A stretch of 64,000 nt of DNA from Edwardsiella anguillarum ET080813 (lineage in GTDB: Bacteria > Pseudomonadota > Gammaproteobacteria > Enterobacterales > Enterobacteriaceae): positions 2,666,001 through 2,730,000 of the forward strand of contig NZ_CP006664.1 in the NCBI RefSeq assembly GCF_000264765.2, read 5' to 3'. A model generated the notes under the pieces. The model was given only the letters and a program-made list of their open reading frames with translations, did no database searches and was not told the origin of the DNA. The position numbers were made by a program, and so were the translations under genes. Shown here piece by piece: positions 48,589-57,024 of the stretch; positions within the stretch are counted from its first letter, which is position 1, and each line of letters begins with the position of its first letter.

Positions 48589-49414
48589 TGTTTTTATCCT
48601 TTTCATTAAGTACATCCTCTACAAAACCTCCTGTTTTTTCATTTATATAGCTTCCACTAGTTGCACCTATTAAATCAGATAAACTATCTTTGGCAACTGT
48701 CGATATCGCTCCTTTTATAACTGTTCCACCAATACCACCAGAAACTGAGCCCACACCAGCACCAATTGTAGCATTAGTTAGATCTTCTCCTTTAATCCCA
48801 CTTCCAATCGCAGCACTTCCCATATTAATTATGGCCGTCGCCTTCCACCCTTGCCCTGTTGTGGCTGCAGATACTACGCCAGCCATAAGGGTATCAACAT
48901 AACTAAATGGCTCATCACCACTCAGTTGAATACCGGTATTTACTGCCATCCCTATCGCCGCATTAACAGCCATACCTCCTTTTATTGTAATACCCAGCAT
49001 ACTGCCTCCGAACATTACAGGCGCATCACCAATACTGGCATTCGATTTATGGTAACCCCATGTGTTAATAATGCTTTGGGCCTGTGCCATAGCCTCAGAA
49101 TCTGGATTGCGTTTTATGTAATCTTGCCCAGACAGCAACCCCTTAACCAGTTCCTGGGACACCGCCTGGCCATATTCTTTTTCCATTTCACTAGCGTAAA
49201 TGCGTAGATAAGTCGCCAGCTCAGCTTGTTCCGCGCTGCTCATCTGTGAAGGATCTTTAAGATATTTTGAGATCAGCGCATCGCTGCGCTTATCGGCATT
49301 CTCCTGTTTAATAAGGTCATTCGCGGTGGCTAATGTCTTATCACCGTTTTTGATCTTTTCAATAACCTTCTCAAACTTGTCTGAAGATGTTTCACCCAGC
49401 AGATTATTCTCCAC
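48575..49414 (-). CDS. Orphan CdiA C-terminal toxin (VENN, Gly/Ala-rich)
   Basis: 279 codons open from the GTG of VENN at 49414; an in-frame TGA two codons upstream shows that it has no native start. The first about 110 residues match the cytoplasm-entry-like half of the toxin at 57.8 kb (DKTLATANDLIKQENADKRS). The second half is Gly/Ala rich (GSGIKGEDLTNATIGAGVGS), like a membrane-active peptide. It would be a silent cassette unless recombined into cdiA. The frameshifted immunity gene follows. Confidence 0.78.
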   Translation of the reverse strand: MENNLLGETSSDKFEKVIEKIKNGDKTLATANDLIKQENADKRSDALISKYLKDPSQMSSAEQAELATYLRIYASEMEKEYGQAVSQELVKGLLSGQDYIKRNPDSEAMAQAQSIINTWGYHKSNASIGDAPVMFGGSMLGITIKGGMAVNAAIGMAVNTGIQLSGDEPFSYVDTLMAGVVSAATTGQGWKATAIINMGSAAIGSGIKGEDLTNATIGAGVGSVSGGIGGTVIKGAISTVAKDSLSDLIGATSGSYINEKTGGFVEDVLNEKDKNNVKK

Positions 49415-49439
49415 AATGACTCACCCACAGTTAAACTGA

Positions 49440-49672
49440 TCATTTTTCTAACAAGTTGGCTATCCACAACATAAAACCTGCAAAGCTACCGATATATATA
49501 CTTATTTTACTTAAAAATAAAACAACAATTGATGAAAAAGACATTGATATTCCTTTATAAAAAAAGAAAAAAATTCACCGCATACATATAAAATAACTCC
49601 TGTTAGAAAAATTGAAACTATGCTAACTACAATAAAAAAAATTAGAGAAGGAATGAATCTTAGTAGTTTCAT
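49440..49672 (-). pseudogene. CDI immunity gene with a T-run frameshift (second case)
   Basis: From ATG 49672 the minus strand reads MKLLRFIPSLIFFIVVSIVS and on to CGEFFSFF. The frame is then lost and continues one base over as YKGISMSFSSIVVLFLSKIS and GFMLWIANLLEK. Joining needs one more T in a run of seven (plus-strand A-run near 49559-49565). The joined 77-aa protein resembles the immunity protein at 60510-60752 (VSIFLTSITLYVAGEMFFYF). Confidence 0.75.
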
Positions 49673-49711
49673 TTATCATTTCCTTCTTGCTTAATTTTGT
49701 ACCCTGTATAC

Positions 49712-49951
49712 TTACCTCAAACTATTACGCCAATATAAGAACCAAGTTCCCACACTACATAACATAGAGCAATACGCACTTATCTTTAAAGCTCTCACAA
49801 TATCAGCATACGAAAACAGAAAGTCGCCACCGATCCAATAAAAAGCAAATAATCTCATGAATAATAATATCACTACTGCCATAATAAATATGGCAAAAAA
49901 CCATATGAGCAAGGTCATTAAAAATCGCAGAAGGAGAGATTGATGTCTCAT
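49712..49951 (-). CDS. cdiI: CDI immunity protein, membrane (79 aa)
   Basis: 79 aa from ATG 49951, which overlaps the toxin stop as TGATG. It has two hydrophobic helices (LIWFFAIFIMAVVILLFMRL and ISAYCSMLCSVGTWFLYW). Size and topology recall the small membrane CdiI that blocks ion-channel-type CdiA toxins such as that of E. coli EC93, but I see no clear sequence match to it. It should protect against the toxin encoded immediately upstream. Confidence 0.72.
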   Translation of the reverse strand: MRHQSLLLRFLMTLLIWFFAIFIMAVVILLFMRLFAFYWIGGDFLFSYADIVRALKISAYCSMLCSVGTWFLYWRNSLR

Positions 49952-51579
49952 CACTTACCCTCCTGCTGGTTTTTGAGCTGCTCCTGAATAATAGCTCCCG
50001 AGCCTTCTGAAGCGATTGAAGAACCTATATTCCCAGCGATACCAGGAACTGGATTTAGTGGTAAGGGCTTACTGACTCCCATTCCCATGTCAGTCCATTC
50101 CCAGTTTTTCCAATTAGGGTTAATTACTTTCTCTAGTGGCCCTTGGATGATTTTCCCTACGCCATATCCTATCGCTGATGAGCTACCACTCATAATTGCA
50201 CCAGACAGTGGATCTTTGTCATCAATCCAGTTACCCAAAGCACCACCTGCCGCATTCCAGCCCCCGGTACCCGTCAGGCCATTACCCATGCTGAACACAT
50301 TCACCCAGCCTGCAATGGCTGCATTAGCTGGGTCAATTGAGCCGTCTACCCAGTAACTAACTCCTGCATTCGCCCCAGCACCAAGTCCCCACATCGCCTG
50401 GGCACTCCCCGGTAATAGGGCGACGCTACCTGTCGCTAATGCAGCGGCATAGGCTTTGTTTTCGGCCAGCCCCCGCTTGCAGGCCTCTCCCGACGGATTA
50501 TCACGACAGGATAGAACATCAGCACCATGCTCCCTGGCTTTTTCCGTCTGGAGCCATTCACTGCCACCCAGCAGATTATTCTCCACCGTCGTCTTACCCG
50601 ACTGTGCGCCGGCGAGCGCGGAGGCACCCGCGTCGCCCACCAGACCGCCGGCCAGTCCGGCGGCAACGGTGGCCAGTGCTGAAACGGTCTGTTTCTCGGT
50701 TTCGCTGAGCTCAGCGACCGGTTTCTGGTATATCTCCGTGGCCAGCATGCCGACGATTTCGCCGGTGGCCGCACCCGCGGCTCCGGCAAGGGCGTTATTC
50801 CCCTGTGCCGCGGCAAGCGCCGCGTTTACCACCGCATGGGCCGCCACGTTGGCAGCCTTATTGACCTCTCCGCTGAGCGGATCGGTGGTCATCGCTTTCA
50901 CCATTTCGGCAATATACGGCGCCGCGCCGCCTGCCAGCGCCGCCTGCAGGTTGTCGCCCGCCAGCCCCTGTACCGCCGCCGTGGCCGCCTGAATCGCCTG
51001 CTGGTATTGCCCTCCGGTGCCAAACCCCGAATCGCGCATGCCGGTGTTATACGCCCACTGCGCTACATCCTTCTCGGTAAACGGCTTACCGCCGGTCGCC
51101 AGCGCGGTGCGCGCCTGATCCAGGGCCGTCGGATCACGCCGGGCTTTTTCCCCGGCGATCTCGCCCTCTGTTCGTGCAATATCGGCCACCTGATTGCCAA
51201 TCTCACCGAGCAGCTGGCTCTGCTGCAGGCGCCGCTGCGCTTTCTCCTTGTCGAAGATAGGGGAGAGAGGCTGGTGCGCCTGCTCCGTGTCGCGCGCTAA
51301 CCCGGCGACATCCTGCTGCTGGTTGGCCCGATCGCGCACGACGATCGCGCCGTCGGCGATAGCCGACTGGGTGGTGCCGCGGGCGCGCTCATTCTGATTG
51401 GCGCCCGCCAACAGGCTATTGGCCATATTGCCCGCGAACTGGCCGCCAATGCTGCCGCCGGAGCTAAGGCCAAACCCCTGGTGCTGTGCCTTGAACTCAG
51501 CGCGGTTGTCGATATCGGCAAAGCCCAGGGTTCCGCTATCTAAGCGGTTATTGTCTTGAGCCTTTTCCTTTTTCACCAT
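49951..51579 (-). CDS. Orphan CdiA module with pretoxin-VENN and toxin
   Basis: 542 codons. The reading begins MVKKEKAQD, joined to NNRLDSGTLGFADIDNRAEF of the CdiA repeat region. It continues through the pretoxin region to VENNLLGGSEWLQ near 50580 and a toxin of about 205 residues ending IIQEQLKNQQEGK. The toxin is similar to that of the main cdiA over its first half and differs at the end. There is no signal peptide or secretion domain, so it is a displaced module. The upstream joint is identical to that at 58820. Confidence 0.8.
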   Translation of the reverse strand: MVKKEKAQDNNRLDSGTLGFADIDNRAEFKAQHQGFGLSSGGSIGGQFAGNMANSLLAGANQNERARGTTQSAIADGAIVVRDRANQQQDVAGLARDTEQAHQPLSPIFDKEKAQRRLQQSQLLGEIGNQVADIARTEGEIAGEKARRDPTALDQARTALATGGKPFTEKDVAQWAYNTGMRDSGFGTGGQYQQAIQAATAAVQGLAGDNLQAALAGGAAPYIAEMVKAMTTDPLSGEVNKAANVAAHAVVNAALAAAQGNNALAGAAGAATGEIVGMLATEIYQKPVAELSETEKQTVSALATVAAGLAGGLVGDAGASALAGAQSGKTTVENNLLGGSEWLQTEKAREHGADVLSCRDNPSGEACKRGLAENKAYAAALATGSVALLPGSAQAMWGLGAGANAGVSYWVDGSIDPANAAIAGWVNVFSMGNGLTGTGGWNAAGGALGNWIDDKDPLSGAIMSGSSSAIGYGVGKIIQGPLEKVINPNWKNWEWTDMGMGVSKPLPLNPVPGIAGNIGSSIASEGSGAIIQEQLKNQQEGK

Positions 51580-52100
51580 GACAGAGTACTCTACGTTTAT
51601 TGAGCACTATTTGTATTATACTAATAAAGAAGCAACACTATCTTATTGTGATATTTTAATTAATGAGTAGGTTTGCATGAGGAGTAATGCTACAGCATTT
51701 TCATTGGGCTGTCTTATTGTGATATCGTATTGGTATATAGGAGTGTATAATTTATCTTTATTATTTTGCGTGTCATTAGAGATACTAATAAATAGTGACT
51801 CAATCGTAGCGCATCGTATTCTGAAAATATGCCAGAATCTATGATATCCAGATACTTCTGGATAACAGATTTACAATCTCTGTCAGAAGCCTTAGATTCG
51901 ACCAGTCTTTTATCCAATGGTCGGGCTTTCTTATAACGTAGTTAGTTATTACCTCCCAATAATTGATGTGCGTGAGTTATTTTCTATTTGATATTTTTAT
52001 AGTCTAGATTTTATCCATAAACCGATGCCGAGAGTCAATCCAATGACTCAGCTTTTTTCAATGAAGTTGAAAATATTTCTGCAAAATTAAACGCTAAGGC
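50580..52100 (-). repeat. About 1.5-kb segment duplicated at 57845-59340
   Basis: The coding pretoxin region and about 520 bp of flanking non-coding DNA recur at an offset of about 7.24 kb in the flank. Differences are few. The copies carry different toxins at their 3' ends. The segment offers long homology for deletion of the DNA in between. Confidence 0.85.
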
Positions 52101-52194
52101 CACCGCCACTGACCATATTCAGGTATTCCCTGATGCTGTTTTCGATATCCAAGCGTTGTACTTAATCATATGAATTTAAAATAATTATTTTATT
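51580..52194 (-). pseudogene. Remnant of a VENN-toxin start and flanking DNA
   Basis: The minus strand at 51917-51714 reads DKRLVESKASDRDCKSVIQK plus YLDIIDSGIFSEYDALRLSH. This resembles the orphan toxin at 56764 (DKELSDCKASGGDCKSVVEK). The region is duplicated almost base for base at 58821-59340. No immunity gene remains with it. Confidence 0.6.
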
Positions 52195-52480
52195 TTTTAT
52201 TTTTTATTTTTGCTTTCACTTTCTGCTATTTTTGCTTTAATCCAAATGCCTATACCTAAAACCGTACCTGCAGAGACTCTTTTTCTTATCGCTACAATAC
52301 CTTGATCTAACCAGTAAAAATTAAAATCATGATCATTCATTAAAGAATATTGCGTAACCTAACGCGGCAAAAAAATCAACTATAGAAATAACCGAAACTC
52401 AATAAATGATTAAAAAACCCAACAAAGCAGAATTCATTGATTTAAATATAATCATTTGCTTGTAATCTCATCTATTCTTT
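52195..52480 (-). pseudogene. Decayed CDI immunity gene
   Basis: The minus strand has the layout and many residues of the immunity gene at 56761-57024, including LLGFLIIY, DFFAALGYAIFF, then SLCRYGFRYRHLD in shifted frames. Several stops are present, so it is dead. Confidence 0.55.
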
Positions 52481-52501
52481 CTGTACAGTTACGCTAATTA
52501 C

Positions 52502-52825
52502 TTAAGATATGACTGAGCCAACTATTGTGCCCCCTATAGCAGAAGTCGTTTTATCGATTACCTGCATCTTATCGCGGCTGGCGGCGATATTCAGAGCGCC
52601 ATTGATAAAGCTGATGCTCCCCCCGGCGCTGAAGCTGGATTGCTTGGCTTCATAGTTATCAATCGCCTGCTCACTGCGTAGGGTCAGATTATTGCCGACA
52701 TTCGCCACCACTTTCTCCCCCTGTACCTGCGCCCCTTTCAGGGTGGTGTCATTACCGCTGCTCAGCGTCAGGGTGTTGTCCGCGCTCACCGTGGTATAGC
52801 GGCTGTTGCCTTTTTCAAACATCAT
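52502..52825 (-). pseudogene. Chimeric CdiA fragment with a deleted centre
   Basis: 107 codons read FEKGNSRYTTVSADNTLTLS and on to SGGS-like repeats and ASRDKM. They then jump to QVIDKTTSAIGGTIVGSVIS, the tail of a Gly/Ala-rich toxin like that at 57.1 kb (QVVDKATSDLGGAVVGSVIS). About 1 kb of module is missing at the jump. Upstream, at about 52875-52830, is a stub reading VKNNTFGDGFKLPY then stop. Confidence 0.75.
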
Positions 52826-52864
52826 AATCCGTCAGTACGGCAGCTTAAACCCGTCGCCGAACGT

Positions 52865-53085
52865 ATTATTCTTCACGTTTATTTCGCCAATACAAAAACC
52901 AAGTCACTATATTACATAAAAGAGAACAATATACACTTGTCTTTAGAGTTCTCGAAATATCAGTGAGCGAAAACAGAGAATCTTCACCAATCCAAAACAA
53001 ATAATCTTATAAATAAAAATATCAATACTGACATGGCAAATATGGTAAGAAACCATATAGACAAACTCATAAAAAATCGCAAAGC
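52865..53085 (-). pseudogene. Decayed copy of the 49.7-kb immunity gene
   Basis: Frames broken by stops read LRFFMSLSIWFLTIFAMSVL and IFLFIRLF, matching RFLMTLLIWFFAIFIMAVVI in the immunity gene at 49712-49951. The DNA similarity extends to about 53085, where plus-strand regulator DNA begins. Confidence 0.65.
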
Positions 53086-53265
53086 GTCACAACCGACTCG
53101 CTGATATTTGAAGAGGATGAGCTACAACCTGATGCCGATTTAGCTCTACAGTTTCAGGCCATTGCTAATATGGCTCCTGAACAACAACAGGTTATCAAGC
53201 AGCTTTTAGAAGGGATGATTATCAAATATGAAGCAGAACGATGGTCATCAAAGATGAAGGGATAA
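53084..53265 (+). pseudogene. C-terminal fragment of an XRE-type regulator
   Basis: The plus strand reads SVTTDSLIFEEDELQPDADL, ALQFQAIANMAPEQQQVIKQ, LLEGMIIKYEAERWSS up to TAA 53263. This is the dimerisation tail of small XRE repressors, and the helix-turn-helix is missing. It is cut where the CDI immunity remnant ends. Confidence 0.6.
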
Positions 53266-53342
53266 CCGATAATTAGCGCGGTGATAACAGGCGGCAACCC
53301 GTTATCACTGCTGACCACAACCAACTGACAAGGAGTTGATTT

Positions 53343-53690
53343 ATGGCTAAGCGCGATTGTAAGTCAGAACCACACACAACTGAAACGCCACAACCGATCA
53401 CCTGCTACGAGTTCTATAGCCGGGCCGTGTATCGTGCGATCTTTTTGCGCGGCGAGTGGGTAACGCAGGCGGGATTTAGCGACGGCATGCCGATTAAGAT
53501 CCGGGTGATGCCGGACTGCATCGTGATCACCGCCCAGAACACCCGCGAGCAGTGGGGCTGTGCCGAGGGGCTGAGCGTTACTCGGTTCAGTAAGAAGAAA
53601 ATGGAGCAGTGGATACAGTCATTTCCGGGGGTGCTTAACGACACCGGCGATCTGCCGGTGTTCACGCGAGGGGACGGGCATTTTGGGTAA
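53343..53690 (+). CDS. SymE-like toxin
   Basis: 115 aa with AAGGAG 7 nt before ATG 53343. The core FLRGEWVTQAGFSDGMPIKI followed by RVMPDCIVITAQ is the SymE/SpoVT-AbrB-like fold pattern of the E. coli SOS-induced toxin SymE. SymE damages RNA or compacts DNA and is repressed by an antisense RNA, SymR. An antisense RNA or LexA site was not recognised here. It lies on the plus strand in the middle of the minus-strand CDI modules and has its own terminator. Confidence 0.75.
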   Translation: MAKRDCKSEPHTTETPQPITCYEFYSRAVYRAIFLRGEWVTQAGFSDGMPIKIRVMPDCIVITAQNTREQWGCAEGLSVTRFSKKKMEQWIQSFPGVLNDTGDLPVFTRGDGHFG

Positions 53691-53710
53691 GTGTGACGGC
53701 TGATAGGAAG

Positions 53711-53737
53711 ATCCCGGCGCTGGGGCCGGGATTTCTT
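53711..53737 (+). terminator. Terminator of the SymE-like gene
   Basis: ATCCCGGC (53711-53718) pairs with GCCGGGAT (53725-53732), followed by TTCTTA. It may also stop transcripts coming from the immunity gene on the other strand. Confidence 0.65.
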
Positions 53738-53756
53738 AATCAGTAGATTTGATAAC

Positions 53757-54230
53757 TTATAATCTATTCTTATTGATTTCGTTCGTAGTTACTAAGACGG
53801 CTTGAATACTTGAGTCAAGATTATCTTCATCCAACCATGAGACACCCTTTCTTTTTAAATGAAACTTTATTGTTGGCAATAACGTTTCATCATCCAACGA
53901 TACAATAACACTCAAACAGTTACCATAATTTTCATTCCATTTTTTGATTATTGCATTACAAAAAACAATTGAGTATTGCAAATACTTTTCATTTACATAA
54001 TCTTCTATATGGATAGAGTTTACAAAACATTCGAAGGCAATTTCATCCTCGAAAACATCAGGAGTGACCGAGTTACAATAAGAAAATAGTTTTTTCGAAA
54101 AAAAACAACCATGTAACTCAACAAAACCTTGCTCAACAATCTCATTTAATTCATAAGGAAGATTGAGTTTTTCGATATCCTCCCAACAAATAGATTCAAT
54201 CAGAGGAAGCATTAAATAGTTAACTAGCAT
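53757..54230 (-). CDS. cdiI: CDI immunity protein, soluble type (157 aa)
   Basis: 157 aa, starting 1 bp after the stop of the toxin module. There is no membrane helix; it is acidic with short strands and helices (CWEDIEKLNLPYELNEIVEQ). This differs from the small membrane immunity proteins around it and fits the different, charged toxin that precedes it. I do not recognise a family. Confidence 0.65.
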   Translation of the reverse strand: MLVNYLMLPLIESICWEDIEKLNLPYELNEIVEQGFVELHGCFFSKKLFSYCNSVTPDVFEDEIAFECFVNSIHIEDYVNEKYLQYSIVFCNAIIKKWNENYGNCLSVIVSLDDETLLPTIKFHLKRKGVSWLDEDNLDSSIQAVLVTTNEINKNRL

Positions 54231-54231
54231 C

Positions 54232-56466
54232 TTATTTCTCTCCCAAGTATTTAGTCATACCTTTATCTATAGCATTCTTAAAGACAGGATCGTTCAACTT
54301 ATCATTTACACTTTTAGGTGCTTCAGGGAATTTTTGCGTAACAGGATCATAATAGTATTTATTGTTACTATTATCCTGGTAATGTATTTGTCCTGCTCTC
54401 TTTCCTGGCGCTGGGTTCTCAACATCAATTCTTTCTTTCCCTTTACCCATCCACAATGTCTTACTTGGAACAGTTGGGCCATTTATGCCGAGCATAGCAC
54501 CATCTTTATTTAAGGTATAATTAGGCTTACCAGCCTTACTAATCCCCCCAAATACCGAAGCCGCTGCACCCGCAATAATGTCAGCCTGAATGTTATCCAG
54601 ACCATACTCTTTCTGAAGTGCTTCCGAGACTTTACTGGTGGCGACGACCCCTTCCGCCTGCAACTGCTGCGCAAAGGTCGCTGTTAGATCGTAGACCATC
54701 TTAACCGGGATATCTTCACCCAGAGCGCTGTCTATCGCCTGTTTCACCGCAAGGCTGTCGGCCAGTACATCACCGTATTTCTGCTGGCAAGTTGCCGGGT
54801 TAGCCGCACAGTCACTGATGAGCTGATTCTGCTGGGCAGTACTTAACTCTTCATACTTCTTAATCACACCGCCGCAGTCACTACTACCAGCCTGACAGGA
54901 CTTCATTTCGGCAGACCAGGCAGCTATCTGTTTACTGCTCAGATAGTTATTCTCCACCGTCGTCTTACCCGACTGTGCTCCGGCGAGCGCGGAAGCCCCC
55001 GCGTCGCCCACCAGGCCGCCGGCCAGTCCGGCGGCGAGGGTTGCCAGTGTTGAAACGGTCTGTTTCTCGGTTTCGCTGAGCTCAGCGACCGGTTTTTGGT
55101 ATATCTCCGTGGCCAGCATGCCGACGATTTCGCCGGTGGCCGCACCTGCGGCTCCGGCAAGGGCGTTATTCCCCTGTGCTGCGGCCAGCGCCGCGTTTAC
55201 CACCGCATGGGCCGCCACACGCCCCGCGCCGTCCGGGGTGCTCTGCTTGATTATCTCACTAATATACGGTGCCGCGCCGCCTGCCAGCGCCGCCTGCAGG
55301 TTGTCGCCCGCCAGCCCCTGTACCGCCGCCGTGGCCGCCTGAATCGCCTGCTGGTATTGCCCTCCGGTGCTAAACCCCGAATCGCGCATGCCGGTGTTAT
55401 ACGCCCGCTGCGCTACATCTTTCTCGGTAAACGGCTTACCGCCGGCCGCCAGCGCGGTACGGGCCTGACTCAGGGCCGTCGGATCACGCCGGGCTTTTTC
55501 CCCGGCGATCTCGCCCTCTGTCCGTGCAATATCGGCCACCTGATTGCCAATCTCACCGAGCAGCTGGCTCTGCTGCAGGCGCCGCTGCGCTTTCTCCTTG
55601 TCGAAGATAGGGGAGAGAGGCTGGTGCGCTCGAACTGTGTCGCGCGCTAACCCGGCGACATCCTGCTGCTGGTTGGCCCGATCGCGCACGACGATCGCGC
55701 CGTCGGCGATAGCCGACTGGGTGGTGCCGCGGGCGCGCTCATTCTGATTGGCGCCCGTCAACAGGCTATTGGCCATATTGCCCGCGAACTGGCCGCCAAT
55801 GCTACCGCCGGAGCTAAGGCCAAACCCCTGGTGCTGCGCCTTGAACTCAGCGCGGTTGTCGATATCGGCAAAGCCCAGGGTTCCGGTATCGAGGCGATTG
55901 CTCTCCTGATTGGCCGCGCTGGCAATGGCCGCGCCGTCCAGCTGGGTATGATTACCCACGGTGATATCAAAGCCGCCTTTACCGGCAAAGATGCCGGTCT
56001 GGTTCTCTACCGAGGCATAGTCGCTGTGCATCTTATCGCGGCTGGCGGCGATACTCAGAGAGCCATTGCCGAAGCCGATGCTCCCCCCGGCGCTGAAGCT
56101 GGATTGCTTGGCTTCATAGCTATCAATCGCCTGCTCACTGCGTAGGGTCAGATTATTGCCGACATTCGCCACCACGTTCTCCCCCTGTACCTGCGCCCCC
56201 TTCAGGGTGGTGTCATTACCGCTGTTCAGCGTCAGGGTGGTGTCATTACCGCTGTTCAGCGTCAGGGTGTTGCCCGCGCTCACCGTGGTATCCGTGGCAT
56301 AGCGGCTGTTGCCTTTTTCAAACCCTTTGCCTTTGCTGGCGCTGGCATTGACATTGAACCCCACGCCGTTGGAGCCGAAGGTTATCCCGACCCCCACGCT
56401 GCTACCCTGGCTGCTGTTTTTGCCGTCCACCGTCATTGTCTTGCAGGAATTTAAGATCAGCGCCAT
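54232..56466 (-). CDS. Orphan CdiA module with a nuclease-like toxin
   Basis: 744 codons. The repeat region runs from TVDGKNSSQGSSVGVGITFG through the pretoxin to VENNYLSSKQIAAW (about 54950). The toxin end, GKRAGQIHYQDNSNNKYYYD plus PVTQKFPEAPKSVNDKL, resembles the GQ-HYQ...KY-YD...F domain found at the ends of polymorphic toxins, some of them RNases. A 10-residue tandem duplication (TLTLNSGNDT twice) is visible near 56240. The first residues MALILNSCKTM are not CdiA and reflect a joint with the orphan toxin at 56764. It is probably a silent cassette. Confidence 0.78.
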   Translation of the reverse strand: MALILNSCKTMTVDGKNSSQGSSVGVGITFGSNGVGFNVNASASKGKGFEKGNSRYATDTTVSAGNTLTLNSGNDTTLTLNSGNDTTLKGAQVQGENVVANVGNNLTLRSEQAIDSYEAKQSSFSAGGSIGFGNGSLSIAASRDKMHSDYASVENQTGIFAGKGGFDITVGNHTQLDGAAIASAANQESNRLDTGTLGFADIDNRAEFKAQHQGFGLSSGGSIGGQFAGNMANSLLTGANQNERARGTTQSAIADGAIVVRDRANQQQDVAGLARDTVRAHQPLSPIFDKEKAQRRLQQSQLLGEIGNQVADIARTEGEIAGEKARRDPTALSQARTALAAGGKPFTEKDVAQRAYNTGMRDSGFSTGGQYQQAIQAATAAVQGLAGDNLQAALAGGAAPYISEIIKQSTPDGAGRVAAHAVVNAALAAAQGNNALAGAAGAATGEIVGMLATEIYQKPVAELSETEKQTVSTLATLAAGLAGGLVGDAGASALAGAQSGKTTVENNYLSSKQIAAWSAEMKSCQAGSSDCGGVIKKYEELSTAQQNQLISDCAANPATCQQKYGDVLADSLAVKQAIDSALGEDIPVKMVYDLTATFAQQLQAEGVVATSKVSEALQKEYGLDNIQADIIAGAAASVFGGISKAGKPNYTLNKDGAMLGINGPTVPSKTLWMGKGKERIDVENPAPGKRAGQIHYQDNSNNKYYYDPVTQKFPEAPKSVNDKLNDPVFKNAIDKGMTKYLGEK

Positions 56467-56764
56467 TGAGATAATTCACCAACGCCGCAGCATCTGGATC
56501 CTTCAGCTTTTCATCCAGCCGAATTTGTGATGGGTGTGCATCATTGGCTACATTGGTCGCCCCTTGAATAAGCTCTTCCCATGTAACACAACGAACGCCA
56601 CCATCGGAACAGGCATCAACCAGTTCTTTGCTGTTTTTGTTGCTGATTTCGATATATTTCTCAACAACGGATTTGCAGTCACCACCTGATGCTTTGCAGT
56701 CGGATAGCTCTTTATCAAGTGCTCTGGCTTCTGTGCTACTCAAGAAATTATTCTCCACTTTCAC
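56402..56764 (-). pseudogene. Orphan VENN toxin, truncated at a joint
   Basis: It opens MKVENNFLSSTEARALDKEL with its GTG overlapping the stop of the immunity gene at 56761 (GTGA). The toxin runs to LVNYLNGADLKFLQDND near 56440 and is then joined out of frame to the next CdiA module. No cognate immunity gene remains beside it. Confidence 0.7.
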
Positions 56765-57024
56765 TCTGATTTTTTACGTTTATTTTCTTCCATTTTAGCT
56801 TTACCCCAAATGCCGATACCCAGAACAGTACCAGCCGAGACTCCTTTTCTTACCGCCGAGATACCTTGAGCTAACCAATCAAAATTCAAAGCATTACCAT
56901 TCGTTAAAAAAAAGAATACCGCAACACCCAATACAGCGAAAAAGATGGTCAAGGAAATAATTAAAGACCAATAAACAACAAAAAAAATCAATAATGAAAT
57001 ACTCGCCCTTTGAAATTTAATCAT
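56761..57024 (-). CDS. cdiI: CDI immunity protein, membrane (87 aa)
   Basis: 87 aa overlapping the toxin stop as ATGA. Two to three hydrophobic segments (LLIFFVVYWSLIISLTIFFA and GVSAGTVLGIGIWGKA). It is the cognate partner by position of the Gly/Ala-rich toxin at 57021-57845. It is intact, unlike its decayed copy at 52195-52480. Confidence 0.75.
   Translation of the reverse strand: MIKFQRASISLLIFFVVYWSLIISLTIFFAVLGVAVFFFLTNGNALNFDWLAQGISAVRKGVSAGTVLGIGIWGKAKMEENKRKKSE

Noticed and set aside
53343-53690. SymE-like gene as an immunity gene for a CDI toxin
   Set aside because: It is on the opposite strand, has toxin-type motifs and its own terminator, and a separate immunity gene (53757-54230) already follows the toxin.
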